Positions 1-8,541 are shown, numbered from the stretch's first letter. The stretch is DNA of 42,866 nucleotides from Ferrovum myxofaciens (GCF_000735045.1 NZ_JPOQ01000028.1:1-42866); one strand, 5' to 3'. Notes: generated by a model from the letters alone, not told the origin. Made by a program: numbers and translations.

Positions 1-2
1 AG

Positions 3-130
3 GTCGTTTGTGATAGAGGGTTTGCCGCTGGTCATGGCCTGGATGCTGTAGTCGCAAGACGAGAGCCAGGAGACCCCAGCGGGTTCGCCCTTAGAACCCC
101 CTGTCTTTAGACATGGGGAGGTTTAGACAT
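3..130 (+). mobile_element. Degenerate right end of an IS200/IS605 (IS1341-type) element
   Basis: The imperfect hairpin at 95-123 (AACCCCCTGTCT, then AGACATGGGGAGGTT) has the form of the terminal hairpin found at the right end of many tnpB-carrying elements. A reading frame entering from the left edge (3-110, stop TAG) contains CDRGF followed by LDAV. This faintly resembles the zinc-finger and DRDLNAA end of TnpB, but it is degraded. The rest of the element, if present, lies left of the window. This is pattern recognition only. It could instead be an unrelated hairpin, and no transcription terminator for the leftward operon was found here. Confidence 0.35.
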
Positions 131-175
131 CCCATCTCCCAGGACTAACCATCGCTTCGTGAAGCACACACTGGG

Positions 176-1327
176 TTACAGATTTCCTCGAATGATTTTA
201 TCGGCGGCTTCTTGGGCAATGTCTACCTCTTTTTCATAAAGCGCGGTGGCATAACTGGGATCCGTGAGGACGACCTTGCTGACCAGCGTTTGAAATTCAT
301 CATGGTGGCTCGTGTCGATTTTAACCTTGACCGACATACCGGGGCGCAAGGGATGATCGGTCAGTTCGGATCTGGATAGACTGATTCGGACAGGAATCCG
401 TTCCACGATGTGGATATAGTTGCCCGTTGCATTATTGGCGGGGAAAAGGCTGAAAGTGCTGCCTCCCGAAGGGTCCAGACCGAGGACTTTCCCGTGATAG
501 GCGTGTTCCTTGCCGTAGGTATGGGAGACGATCTCGACGGTTTCTCCGGTTCTTACATCGGCCAGTCGGGTTTCTTTGATATTGGCGGTGACCCACAGGT
601 CATCCAGCGGAACGATTGCCATGAGTTTCTGTCCGGTTTGGATCTGCTCACCGGCCTGAACCTGTCGATTACTGATGTAACCCTCCACAGGGGAGTAGAT
701 ATTGGCGCGTTGATTCTCGATATGGGCTTCCATGAACTCGGCTTTGGCTTTGGCTACGAAAGGGTTATTCAGCCTCGAGGTGCCTGTTACCAGAGCCTGA
801 GCCTGGTGTAACCGGGCCGCAGCCTTGTCGAGAGTCCTGTTTAATTCATCCAGTTCATCCTGCGTGTCTGAAACCAGTTGGGCGGAAACGGCCCCCGAGG
901 GCTCGGCGCTGCGGTAGCGGGCGAGATCATGGGTCAAGCGTTCTTGTTTGGCTTGCAAAGCAGCGATTTCGGCCCGTTCCATGTCGACCTGATGAAACAA
1001 GCCGCTGGTGGAACGAACGGCTTGTGCCAAGGTTGATTCGGCCTTCAGCAAACGGAGTTGGGACAGATTGTGTTCTTCCTTGATCAGTAACTGTCCCCGA
1101 TGAACCGGCAGGGTATCCTCCACCAGAACATCGGAAACGATGCCGGGGGTCAGAGCCTGTACCGGAATGATGTTGCCGGTGACATAGGCATCATCGCTTT
1201 CCACCACGGGGCGCAAAAACAGGTACCAGTAAGACAGCAGAGAGAGCAGGGTGATGCCGCTGAGTATTCCTACGCCGCGCAGTCGGTGATGGCGGATTCG
1301 GGCGTGTTTGACCGGCACCGTTTTCAT
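176..1327 (-). CDS. EmrA/HlyD-type membrane-fusion (periplasmic adaptor) protein
   Basis: Predicted 383-residue periplasmic adaptor that would link the inner-membrane exporter at 2730-4292 to the outer-membrane channel at 1324-2733. The N-terminus is basic, followed by one membrane anchor at about residues 18-38. After this comes the family segment ESDDAYVTGNIIPVQA, two lipoyl/coiled-coil hairpin halves, and a beta-barrel region with NIKETRLADV. The start is placed at the ATG 1327-1325, because it overlaps the stop of the upstream gene by four bases (ATGA) and leaves a normal EmrA N-terminus; the frame extends about 21 codons further upstream without homology-like sequence. It is the last gene of a five-gene minus-strand operon headed by a NarX/NarL-like pair. 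The drug or ion substrate is unknown. Confidence 0.88.
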   Translation of the reverse strand: MKTVPVKHARIRHHRLRGVGILSGITLLSLLSYWYLFLRPVVESDDAYVTGNIIPVQALTPGIVSDVLVEDTLPVHRGQLLIKEEHNLSQLRLLKAESTLAQAVRSTSGLFHQVDMERAEIAALQAKQERLTHDLARYRSAEPSGAVSAQLVSDTQDELDELNRTLDKAAARLHQAQALVTGTSRLNNPFVAKAKAEFMEAHIENQRANIYSPVEGYISNRQVQAGEQIQTGQKLMAIVPLDDLWVTANIKETRLADVRTGETVEIVSHTYGKEHAYHGKVLGLDPSGGSTFSLFPANNATGNYIHIVERIPVRISLSRSELTDHPLRPGMSVKVKIDTSHHDEFQTLVSKVVLTDPSYATALYEKEVDIAQEAADKIIRGNL

Positions 1328-2733
1328 GATGCCCACCCTCCGAATCCTCCTCCAAGGGCCGTGGCCGTATCCGTGATACTGTTCAGCCAATCCAGACTCT
1401 CTTCGGTTTTTTTCATTTGTTCACTCTCCAAACGGATCAAAGCATCGAGATAGGGTAATTTCCCCGAAATTCCTGCCCCGAATTTTTCCTGATCGAGTGC
1501 TGTTTCTGCGGTCCTGGCAGTGACGGCAGCGGAAATCTCTTCAAGACGTTCACGGCGATGCTTCATGGTGGACAGGCCATCGGCAATTTCGCGTACCGCC
1601 ACGAGCAGGGCATGATTGTAGGCATCGATGGCACTGTTTCGGGCCGCTTCCATCGCGTGCAGTTGTCCTTCCAGAGCTCCCCCTTCAAAGATGGGCAGGT
1701 CAAAGGCCGGGCCGTAGGCATAGGTTCCTCCGGCCGGGGTTACCAGATCGGAAATACCAATACTGTTGAACCCCATCAAACCAACCAGATTGATATTGGG
1801 ATAAAAGGCAGTTCGCGCCACTTTTTCCAGATGTTCGCTGCGTTTGATGTTCCATAGGGCAGCTTGCACGTCCGGGCGTTGGGACACGAGATTCAAATCC
1901 ACTCGGGCCGGAAGAGGGAACTGGTCTGGCAACGATGATGCGGTTGGCGTCAGCGTGTCTTCCGGGCTTTTTCCGATCAGTTCATATAACGCATAATTCA
2001 GGGAGGAAAGTTGACGTTGCAACTTTTCCAATTCATTCCGGGCTTCATGCCATTGGGTCTGGCTGGTCAGCACGGGGGGTTTGGGTCCGATGCCTGTTTG
2101 AAACGAAGTGTCGAGAAGTTTCATCCTTTCTTCGTTCAACTGGACGATGCGGGTTTGTCCTTCAACCAGTTCTTTGGCGCTGTGCAAGGCGAAATAGGTT
2201 TTGATGACGGCAGAACTCAGCATCAAGGCGCTTTCCCTGTACTTGGCCCGGGTGATTTCTTCCGAGGCCTCGGAAGCCTGGATCAGGGCGTCATCCCGGC
2301 CCCATAAATCCAGGTCGTAGTTGACCATGAGAGGAAACAGGGTCGCAAGATTGGCCGTGACCCCGCTGTACGGTTCGGTGGGACCGTTACGCGAGATGCG
2401 GGTATGGATGAGGGCACCCCCGGAATTGACGTGGGGGTAAAGCAACGACTTGGATTTGAATACCTGAGCCTGGGCCTCGAGGAGGCGATTGCGCGCTTCA
2501 TCCAATCCGGGATTATGAGCCAGCGCTTGCTCCACCAACCGGTCGAGCGCAGGGTTGTGGAAGGATTCCCACCATTTGTCCGGAAGCGCGCCATTTTCCC
2601 TGGGTTGCACGGCAGCATTGGCTTTTGTGAGCGTACTGGGGGCGGACACCCCGCCCAGAACGGGGACACTTGGACTAACGGCGGGTACGCAACCCACCAA
2701 CGAAAAGGCAAGTAGAAACGATAGACGTCTCAT
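1324..2733 (-). CDS. Outer-membrane factor lipoprotein, NodT/OprM type
   Basis: TolC-like channel of 469 residues, expected to be a lipid-anchored trimer in the outer membrane. The signal peptide ends in a lipobox with Cys15 (SLVGC). The body shows the duplicated OEP architecture: NPGLDEARNRLLEAQAQV helices in the first repeat, DLWGRD, and the second repeat beginning at RPDVQAALWNIKRSE. The length is normal for the family. Its start overlaps the MFS exporter stop by ATGA and its stop overlaps the adaptor start by ATGA, so translation of the three pump parts is probably coupled. Substrate cannot be read from sequence. Confidence 0.9.
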   Translation of the reverse strand: MRRLSFLLAFSLVGCVPAVSPSVPVLGGVSAPSTLTKANAAVQPRENGALPDKWWESFHNPALDRLVEQALAHNPGLDEARNRLLEAQAQVFKSKSLLYPHVNSGGALIHTRISRNGPTEPYSGVTANLATLFPLMVNYDLDLWGRDDALIQASEASEEITRAKYRESALMLSSAVIKTYFALHSAKELVEGQTRIVQLNEERMKLLDTSFQTGIGPKPPVLTSQTQWHEARNELEKLQRQLSSLNYALYELIGKSPEDTLTPTASSLPDQFPLPARVDLNLVSQRPDVQAALWNIKRSEHLEKVARTAFYPNINLVGLMGFNSIGISDLVTPAGGTYAYGPAFDLPIFEGGALEGQLHAMEAARNSAIDAYNHALLVAVREIADGLSTMKHRRERLEEISAAVTARTAETALDQEKFGAGISGKLPYLDALIRLESEQMKKTEESLDWLNSITDTATALGGGFGGWAS

Positions 2734-4292
2734 GGCTCTTCTCCAAGATTTTCGAGAATGATCAGGTCAGGATCGGGGAGGTGCGTCCGGGGCGGCGTCA
2801 GGAACCAGACGAGACAGGAAGAGAGTGCGCCACCCCACGCCAGTAACTGAAAAAAGTCATTGAAGGTCAATAGACCCGCTACTCTTTCCAGTTCGGTATG
2901 TAAACGGTGGGGTTCGATGGGTGAAAACGACAAAAAACGCAAGGAATTGGAAGGATCCGGGGTGGTGAAAAGATTCCATTGATGGGCTTGCAGTCGATCC
3001 CAGCCGATATCCGAGAAGGTGACGGCCAAACCGGCACCCATGTTTCTTGCTCCATTGAGTAGATCGAGGGCGTTTAATTGTTGGTTCTTCGGCACATGGC
3101 CCAAGGCGAGGGTCGTCATGGAGGAAAAGAAGGGGCCAATCGCGGCGCCCAGGAAAAGTTGGGGGAGAAGCAGTAATTCCCAGGTTGCAGGGCGCAGATA
3201 ACTGGAAATCCACCAGAAATTCAAGGCGATGGCCAAAAGTGACGCGCTGGCCGGGATTCTGGGGTCCCAGCCATTCTGGATGCGATTTTGGGTCAGCAGG
3301 CTGAAGGGTTTGGAAAAAATGAACAAAGGCAGAAACAAGAGCCCCACATGCCAGGCGGTGTAGCCTTCCACCAACTGGAATCGGATGATGTATTGGATGA
3401 TGCCTCCCTGCAGGAGCATGAAGGAGAGACAGAACAGAAGGGTGCCTGCGCCAAAGTTGCGGTGTGAAAAAAGAGCAAAGGAGATCAGAGGTGTTTTGCT
3501 GCGGGCATTTCGAATCTGGAACCAGGCAAAACCGATGAGCGTAAGGCACAGCATCCCCCATAATTCCCGAAAACGGCTGGAAAGATCACTCAACAAACCG
3601 ACATCAAAGAACTCTTGCAACATCAGAACAGAGGCGAAGAACAACCCAAAGGTCAGACTCTGGTGGAAGAGAGGGTAGAACCGGTCGATCACATCTTCCC
3701 AATCGGCCAGCAATCCCCAGAGAATTCCGGCGATCAGGAGAGAAATCAGGAAGGAGGCGAAGAACAGGAAGCGCCAATCCCCCAGTACGTAAGCGATCCA
3801 GCCGCCCAACGCAGGGCCGATGGAAAAGGGAATGAACACCGCCAGTCCCCAAAGGGAGGTGGCGATGTGCTGGTGTTCGGTCTTGTAATATTCCAGGAGC
3901 AGAAAAAAAGAGGGAATGACGCTCAACCCGGCGGCAAATCCCTGAATGACCCGGAAACTGGTGAACAGGATCAGGTTATGAACGACGAACAGGGCACCCA
4001 GGCTGGCAAAGGAAAACAGGAGAAAGGACGCAATGACGGTGACCTTGGGGCCAAACCGTTTCATCAGGGGGCGCGCGATGAGAAAAGCGCATCCCAGTGC
4101 GGTGAAGTAGTCACTCTGTCCCCATACTACATAGGGCAATCCTTCATCCATCGAGCCGGTGACATAGGGCAGCATGGGCAAATACGCGCCCGCATTGAGA
4201 AGAACCAGGAAATGTCCGATGCCCAGGGTGAAATTGAACAGGACGAACTGGGTGGGGGTGAGGAAACGGGAATAGCCAGCAATTTTGAACAT
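2730..4292 (-). CDS. DHA2-family MFS exporter, EmrB-like
   Basis: Polytopic inner-membrane antiporter of 520 residues with about 14 predicted hydrophobic segments, the hallmark of the DHA2 (EmrB/QacA) group. The FRVIQGFAAGLSVIP stretch around residue 115-130 and GPALGGWIAYVLGDWRFLF around 160-180 match EmrB motif C and its following loop. Together with the adaptor and outer-membrane factor downstream it would form a tripartite proton-driven pump. It begins 10 bases after the NarL-like regulator. Co-transcription with a nitrate-type two-component system is unusual, because EmrAB systems are normally near a MarR-type repressor. Confidence 0.9.
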   Translation of the reverse strand: MFKIAGYSRFLTPTQFVLFNFTLGIGHFLVLLNAGAYLPMLPYVTGSMDEGLPYVVWGQSDYFTALGCAFLIARPLMKRFGPKVTVIASFLLFSFASLGALFVVHNLILFTSFRVIQGFAAGLSVIPSFFLLLEYYKTEHQHIATSLWGLAVFIPFSIGPALGGWIAYVLGDWRFLFFASFLISLLIAGILWGLLADWEDVIDRFYPLFHQSLTFGLFFASVLMLQEFFDVGLLSDLSSRFRELWGMLCLTLIGFAWFQIRNARSKTPLISFALFSHRNFGAGTLLFCLSFMLLQGGIIQYIIRFQLVEGYTAWHVGLLFLPLFIFSKPFSLLTQNRIQNGWDPRIPASASLLAIALNFWWISSYLRPATWELLLLPQLFLGAAIGPFFSSMTTLALGHVPKNQQLNALDLLNGARNMGAGLAVTFSDIGWDRLQAHQWNLFTTPDPSNSLRFLSFSPIEPHRLHTELERVAGLLTFNDFFQLLAWGGALSSCLVWFLTPPRTHLPDPDLIILENLGEEP

Positions 4293-4302
4293 GAAAAAGG
4301 TT

Positions 4303-5001
4303 CTAGCGTTGTCCCTGAGTAACCGCCCAGACTGCCGCTTCGAGGCGTGAATGGAAGTTGAGCTTCTTGAGGAGGTTGCGAATATGGACTTTGACCGTGC
4401 TTTCCATGATGCCCAATTCGCGGGCGATCAACTTGTTGGATAGACCCTGTGCCAAACAGCGGACGATGTTGTCTTCCCGTTCGGTCAGGGCGGAAGGCTG
4501 GCGTAACGTTTTCATCGAGTCGTCGCGCAGGGCAGCGGCCAGGCAATGAGTCAACGTATCACTGATGACGGTACGGCCAAACATGATTTCATTCAAGTGC
4601 CCGATCATCTGTTCAGGGTCCGTATCCTTCAGCAGGTATCCCTCGGCACCTGCCCGAATGGCGGTCACCAGGTCCTGAGGGTCGTCAGATACCGTGAGAA
4701 TGACGATTTTGGCGTCCAACTCGGTTCCTTGCAGGTGCTGGAGGGTGGCGATACCATCCAGTCCCTTCTTCATGTTGAGATCCAGCAAGATCAGATCCGG
4801 CTTTAATGCCAGGGCCAGCGCAATGCCCTCATCGCCGGTATCGGCTTCCCCCACGGTTTTGAAATGAGGGGTGCTGGCCAGTAACTGAAGGACGCCACGG
4901 CGGAACAAGGGGTGGTCATCGATGACCAGAACGCGAATATCGTGGGGAGGAAGGGGCGGGGGCAAGAGAACCTCAATGAGCGGCGTAAGGGGTGAGGGCA
5001 A
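4303..5001 (-). CDS. NarL/FixJ-family response regulator, NarL-like
   Basis: DNA-binding response regulator of 232 residues. The receiver domain has the acidic pair Asp28-Asp29, phospho-acceptor Asp74 in LILLDLNM, and the GYLLKD segment. A LuxR-type helix-turn-helix follows (LTEREDNIVRCLAQGLSNK, ESTVKVHIRNLLKKL, EAAVW), very close to Escherichia coli NarL in wording and spacing. It overlaps the kinase gene by 29 bases, so the first ~20 proline-rich residues are specific to this protein, and a later start cannot be excluded. Likely target: the 7-2-7 heptamer palindrome at 6955-6970 between the kinase and globin genes. Confidence 0.9.
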   Translation of the reverse strand: MPSPLTPLIEVLLPPPLPPHDIRVLVIDDHPLFRRGVLQLLASTPHFKTVGEADTGDEGIALALALKPDLILLDLNMKKGLDGIATLQHLQGTELDAKIVILTVSDDPQDLVTAIRAGAEGYLLKDTDPEQMIGHLNEIMFGRTVISDTLTHCLAAALRDDSMKTLRQPSALTEREDNIVRCLAQGLSNKLIARELGIMESTVKVHIRNLLKKLNFHSRLEAAVWAVTQGQR

Positions 5002-6874
5002 TGAAAGTCAATGTAATGCGCGCGCCGCCGGCAGGGCGAGTATCGAAGTTCAACACGCCTTTCAGGAAAGCGGCGCGTTCACGCATGATTGTCAGGCCGA
5101 AATGTCCTCCGGAAGGGGTCGTTGCTGGCCAGCCCTGGCCATTGTCTTCGATACAGAGTTCCACTTGGCGCAAACTGTTGGCTTCCAGGGTGACCCGTGC
5201 CCAGGTGGCTTTGGCGTGTCGTTCAATATTGATGAGGGCCTCGCGGATCAGACGCATCAAATGAATTTCTTCGTTGGCGCCCAATTCCAGATTGTTCATG
5301 CGTTGTTCCAGCAGGATATCGAAACCGCACCGCCGTCTGGCTTCTTGTACGACACTGGTCAACTCTTCGGTGAAAGGTGTTTGACCCGGCGTGAGACGGA
5401 ACGTGGTCAGAAGTTCGCGTAGTTCCCGGTAGGCGCTGTTGAGGCCCGTCTTGAGTTCCTCCACGGTGGCCTGCAGTTCGGGCGTGGCCTTCGGTTCCAG
5501 ACGGGTTTGCAGGAGCGAAACCTGAATTTTCAGGTAGGAGAGTGACTGGGCCAGGGAATCGTGGAGTTCACGGGCGATGACGGCCCGTTCCTCGTACACG
5601 GCCAAACGATGGCGCTCTTCGGTGCGTCGCGCATTGGCCAGGGCCGTGGCGACATGACCCGCCAGGGTCTGCAGAATCTGGGCCTGCCAAGTCTGCAGGG
5701 TATTTCCTGCAAGGATCTGGAAAGGCATGACTCCCTGCCATTGTCCGCCGCCTGTCAGAGGAATGCTGACCAAATGTATCTCACCCACGTGATGTTCGCT
5801 GATGGCCGTTGGGGGGCGACCGGCACCAAAACAGATGGAACAGCCCAGGGATTCGCATAGTGCAGCCCGCTCGATTTCCGGTAAGGTGGTGGCGAGGGGG
5901 TAAGCGCGACTGTCTTCCTCGCGGCGCACGCAGACGATGCCCGGTCCCAAATCCAGGGCACGCTCCACATCCACGAGCATTTCCAGGAGGATTTCCTGGG
6001 TCAGATCCTGTTCGGTCAGGCGGGTCGCCGTGCGATAGAGCAGCTGCAGAAGATGGTTGCTATGTTGCAGTTCACGGGTTTTTTCTGCGACTCGCTGTTC
6101 GAGTCCTTCATACAACACTGACAGTCTTTCCACCATGGCATTGAACGCATTGCCGACTTCGCCCAATTCGTTGTTGGGTTGGGGCGAGATGCGCGCCGAA
6201 AACTGTCCATTCTGGACGGCTTGGGCAGAACGCAAAAGGACTTTGAGGGGAATGAAGAAATCCCGCTGGAGATGGAGGATGATGGACAGGGTTAGCAGCA
6301 ATGCGCCCAATAAGAGGGCGCCCTGGACCCAGCGCAGGGTCTGGATGCGGGATTCCAGATCCTGTTCCAGTCCGTGGGCCACTTGATCGATCAGGGTGGT
6401 GAAGGCCGGCAGTGCCTGTGCCAACCAGCGCTGGTTGACCGGATCAGGGGGGGCCTCGAGGTGGGCACGCAGGTCTGGCCATGTCTGAAGCAGCAAGATG
6501 GGCCATGGACTGTCGGCGGGAAGAAATCCATCCTCCACCAGACGGGGCAAGGTCTTGAGTCGACTATCGCATTCCCTCAGGTCCTCTTCCTGGGTTTTGC
6601 GGTTGCCCGTGAGATGTGCCACCTCCAGGCGCCAGACCAGCATGCGTAACGCGGCAGTGTGATTGAGGAGGCGTGCTTCTCCGCTGCTGTGGATCGTCAT
6701 GCGCCAGGCACTGAGGACTCCGAGCAGAACCAGAAAGAAAAGTAAGGCCAAGGAAAGCGCCAGGCGTTGGCGCAACGATCTCAAGCCCAAAATCCGTCCT
6801 ATCCGACGGCGTAAACCCGGAAGGCTCCAGGGGCGCGCGGGAAGAAAGGACAAGGAACGGGAAAACAGGTTCAT
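4973..6874 (-). CDS. NarX/NarQ-like sensor histidine kinase
   Basis: Inner-membrane kinase of 633 residues from the ATG at 6874 (a TTG six bases earlier is also in frame). The order is TM1 at about 43-57, a periplasmic domain, TM2, HAMP, coiled linker, a GAF-like central module and a HisKA_3/HATPase_c core with phospho-acceptor His438 in ELHDSL and the DNGQGW nucleotide box. Residues 69-84 (LLNHTAALRMLVWRL) resemble the NarX/NarQ P-box, including the LRM arginine that contacts nitrate. The central module carries Cys340, Cys345 and Cys348, echoing the cysteine cluster of NarX-type kinases. The ligand is likely nitrate or nitrite, by inference. It heads the efflux operon. Confidence 0.87.
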   Translation of the reverse strand: MNLFSRSLSFLPARPWSLPGLRRRIGRILGLRSLRQRLALSLALLFFLVLLGVLSAWRMTIHSSGEARLLNHTAALRMLVWRLEVAHLTGNRKTQEEDLRECDSRLKTLPRLVEDGFLPADSPWPILLLQTWPDLRAHLEAPPDPVNQRWLAQALPAFTTLIDQVAHGLEQDLESRIQTLRWVQGALLLGALLLTLSIILHLQRDFFIPLKVLLRSAQAVQNGQFSARISPQPNNELGEVGNAFNAMVERLSVLYEGLEQRVAEKTRELQHSNHLLQLLYRTATRLTEQDLTQEILLEMLVDVERALDLGPGIVCVRREEDSRAYPLATTLPEIERAALCESLGCSICFGAGRPPTAISEHHVGEIHLVSIPLTGGGQWQGVMPFQILAGNTLQTWQAQILQTLAGHVATALANARRTEERHRLAVYEERAVIARELHDSLAQSLSYLKIQVSLLQTRLEPKATPELQATVEELKTGLNSAYRELRELLTTFRLTPGQTPFTEELTSVVQEARRRCGFDILLEQRMNNLELGANEEIHLMRLIREALINIERHAKATWARVTLEANSLRQVELCIEDNGQGWPATTPSGGHFGLTIMRERAAFLKGVLNFDTRPAGGARITLTFIALTPYAAH

Positions 6875-6879
6875 GGGCA

Positions 6880-6908
6880 ATTTTAACGCATTGTAAAGGT
6901 CATTCCAA
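6880..6908 (-). promoter_or_regulatory. Candidate promoter of the narX-like operon
   Basis: On the minus strand TTGGAA (6908-6903) and TAAAAT (6885-6880) are separated by exactly 17 bases. The predicted start of transcription falls on or next to the ATG at 6874, which would make the kinase mRNA leaderless or nearly so. Confidence 0.4.
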
Positions 6909-6954
6909 CCAAATGATCGTCCGCCATTTTCCGGTTTATTTCCAAGACAGGGAA

Positions 6955-6970
6955 TACCTCTTAGGGGGTA
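6955..6970. promoter_or_regulatory. NarL-type 7-2-7 binding site
   Basis: TACCTCT-TA-GGGGGTA is an inverted pair of NarL heptamers (consensus TACYYMT-N2-AKRRGTA) with a single mismatch. It lies in the divergent region between the kinase operon and the globin gene, about 145 bases upstream of the globin start. It could serve either direction. Confidence 0.6.
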
Positions 6971-7030
6971 GAACTTTTTCGTTGACTACCCAATCATTGT
7001 CATGCGTCCTGATGTCATTTCTGCGAATAT

Positions 7031-7066
7031 GGTCACGTAGTCACGGGAGCCCTGCGCAGGGTGACC
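7031..7066 (+). repeat. Inverted repeats in the globin 5' region
   Basis: GGTCAC at 7031-7036 pairs with GTGACC at 7061-7066, and CCCTGCGCAGGG at 7050-7061 is a perfect 12-base palindrome. They lie 48-84 bases before the globin start and could be an operator or a structured leader. No clear -10 box was found for the globin promoter. Confidence 0.4.
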
Positions 7067-7114
7067 TTGGAGTTTTCTTTAACGAACGACAAACGACAGA
7101 AGTGAGGATCGATC

Positions 7115-7477
7115 ATGAGTTTATACCAACAACTGGGTGGCGAGGCTGCGGTGAATGCGGCCGTGGATATTTTTTACCGCAAGGTTCTGCAGGATGAGCG
7201 CATCAACCGTTTCTTCAGCGGGGTGGACATGGAAAAACAGTCGGCCAAACAAAAGGCTTTCTTGACTATGGCGTTTGGGGGGCCCAACCATTACACGGGC
7301 GCGGATATGCGCCGGGGGCACGCCCATCTGGTGGCTCAGGGATTGAACGACAGCCATTTTGATGCCGTGGTGGAGGATCTGGGCGCCACCCTCAAGGAAT
7401 TGGGGGTATCCGATGCCTTGATCGCACAAGTGGCGGCGGTGGCTGAAACCACGCGCAACGATGTGCTGGGGAAGTAA
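7115..7477 (+). CDS. glbN: Group I truncated haemoglobin (trHbN)
   Basis: Small cytoplasmic haem protein of 120 residues with the truncated 2-on-2 globin fold. Visible landmarks are the N-terminal YQQLGGEAAV, the B-helix aromatic pair Phe20-Tyr21 (Tyr B10 stabilises bound O2), proximal His69 in RRGHAHL and the HFDAVVEDL helix. TrHbN proteins commonly dioxygenate NO to nitrate. The reductase downstream, the NarX/NarL-like pair upstream and the NarL-type site at 6955-6970 all fit a reactive-nitrogen role. The ribosome site TGAGGA lies six bases before the ATG. O2 delivery or sensing are alternatives. Confidence 0.92.
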   Translation: MSLYQQLGGEAAVNAAVDIFYRKVLQDERINRFFSGVDMEKQSAKQKAFLTMAFGGPNHYTGADMRRGHAHLVAQGLNDSHFDAVVEDLGATLKELGVSDALIAQVAAVAETTRNDVLGK

Positions 7478-7514
7478 GTTTTTCTCTTCCCGTTCCGGTC
7501 AGTGAGTTCCTTGT

Positions 7515-7547
7515 CCCCGTGGAAACGGCTTTCCATGGGGCTTTTTT
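7515..7547 (+). terminator. Intercistronic Rho-independent terminator
   Basis: CCCCGTGGAAA (7515-7525), a CGGC loop and TTTCCATGGGG (7530-7540) form an 11-pair stem with one G-U pair, followed by CTTTTTT. It sits between the globin and its reductase, so the reductase would be made by partial read-through or from another promoter. Confidence 0.7.
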
Positions 7548-7560
7548 ATGTGAGGCGAGC

Positions 7561-8541
7561 ATGACGATCCTTCGGTTTCAGGGTCAGGATTTTGTGTATG
7601 AGGCACCCCGGACAGTGCTGGAAAGTCTGGCCGAACACGGGGTGGAGATTCCTTCGGGCTGTCGGGCCGGCGTTTGTCAATCCTGTCTGATGCGTTGTCT
7701 GGAGGGAGAGGTGCCCGCCGGAGCTCAGGAGGGTTTGAAACCCGCTTTGGTGGCACAGGGGTATTTCCTGGCTTGCCGGGCTCGTCCTTCTTCGGATCTG
7801 ACGGTGGCGCTGGCTGATGCGGAGGGATTGCGCCAGAGGGCTCACGTCCTCGCCGTGGAATCCTTGAATCAGGAGATCGTGGCACTGCGCCTGAAACCGG
7901 AGCGTCCCCTGGACTATCGGGCCGGGCAATATCTGCGTTTGTATCGTCAGGCGGATCTGTCACGCTGCTATTCTCTGGCCAGCGTCCCCACCCTTGATGA
8001 CTGGCTGGAACTGCATATTCGCCGGATTCCGGAGGGACGGGTCAGCGCCTGGGTACACGATCAACTCCGGGTAGGTGCGCAAGTCGAAATTGGGGATTCA
8101 CTGGGTCAGTGTTTTTATACGCCTGGTCAGGAAGAACAGACCTTGTTGCTGCTCGGAACGGGTTCTGGTCTGGCGCCTCTTTACGGGATTGTGCGCGATG
8201 CCCTGGCCCAGGGCCATCGTGGGCCGATCTGGCTCTACCACGGTAGTTTTACGGTGGAAGGACTCTATCATCAGACTGCCTTGCAGCGCCTGGCCGGTCA
8301 GTTCCCCAACTTCCATTATGTTCCCTGCGTGGATCGTGCCGGCCCGGAAGCCCTGGCGTTGAATGCCCGGGTGGGCACTGTGCTCGAAGCCGCCGTGAGT
8401 GATCACCGTGTGTTTGCGCACCACCGTGTTTTTCTTTGTGGTCACCCGGATATGGTCAAGGATGCGCGCCTCAAGATTTTTTTGGGCGGGGCGTCCATGG
8501 CGGAAATTCATGCGGATCCTTTCCTGCCTTCGGGCACCTGA
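7561..8541 (+). CDS. 2Fe-2S / FAD / NAD(P)H oxidoreductase (ferredoxin reductase type)
   Basis: Three-domain electron-transfer flavoprotein of 326 residues. The N-terminal plant-type ferredoxin domain has the cluster ligands in CRAGVCQSC plus a later Cys in FLACRARP. An FAD-binding barrel follows with RCYSLAS, then an NAD(P) domain with LLGTGSGLAPLYGI and a C-terminal FLCGHPDMV. This is the layout of dioxygenase reductases and CDP-6-deoxyglucose-type reductases. Position after the globin suggests it re-reduces the globin haem, but that is inferred. The ATG at 7561 is preceded by GAGGCGAGC. An in-frame extension upstream overlaps the terminator and is not used. Confidence 0.85.
   Translation: MTILRFQGQDFVYEAPRTVLESLAEHGVEIPSGCRAGVCQSCLMRCLEGEVPAGAQEGLKPALVAQGYFLACRARPSSDLTVALADAEGLRQRAHVLAVESLNQEIVALRLKPERPLDYRAGQYLRLYRQADLSRCYSLASVPTLDDWLELHIRRIPEGRVSAWVHDQLRVGAQVEIGDSLGQCFYTPGQEEQTLLLLGTGSGLAPLYGIVRDALAQGHRGPIWLYHGSFTVEGLYHQTALQRLAGQFPNFHYVPCVDRAGPEALALNARVGTVLEAAVSDHRVFAHHRVFLCGHPDMVKDARLKIFLGGASMAEIHADPFLPSGT

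Noticed and set aside
131-175. Terminator for the efflux operon
   Set aside because: GCTTC/GAAGC and CCCAG/CTGGG stems exist but no U-run follows in the minus direction.
6982-6996. FNR-like TTGAC-N5-AATCA upstream of the globin
   Set aside because: The half-sites are spaced by five rather than four bases and mismatch the consensus. The real FNR match is at 14868.
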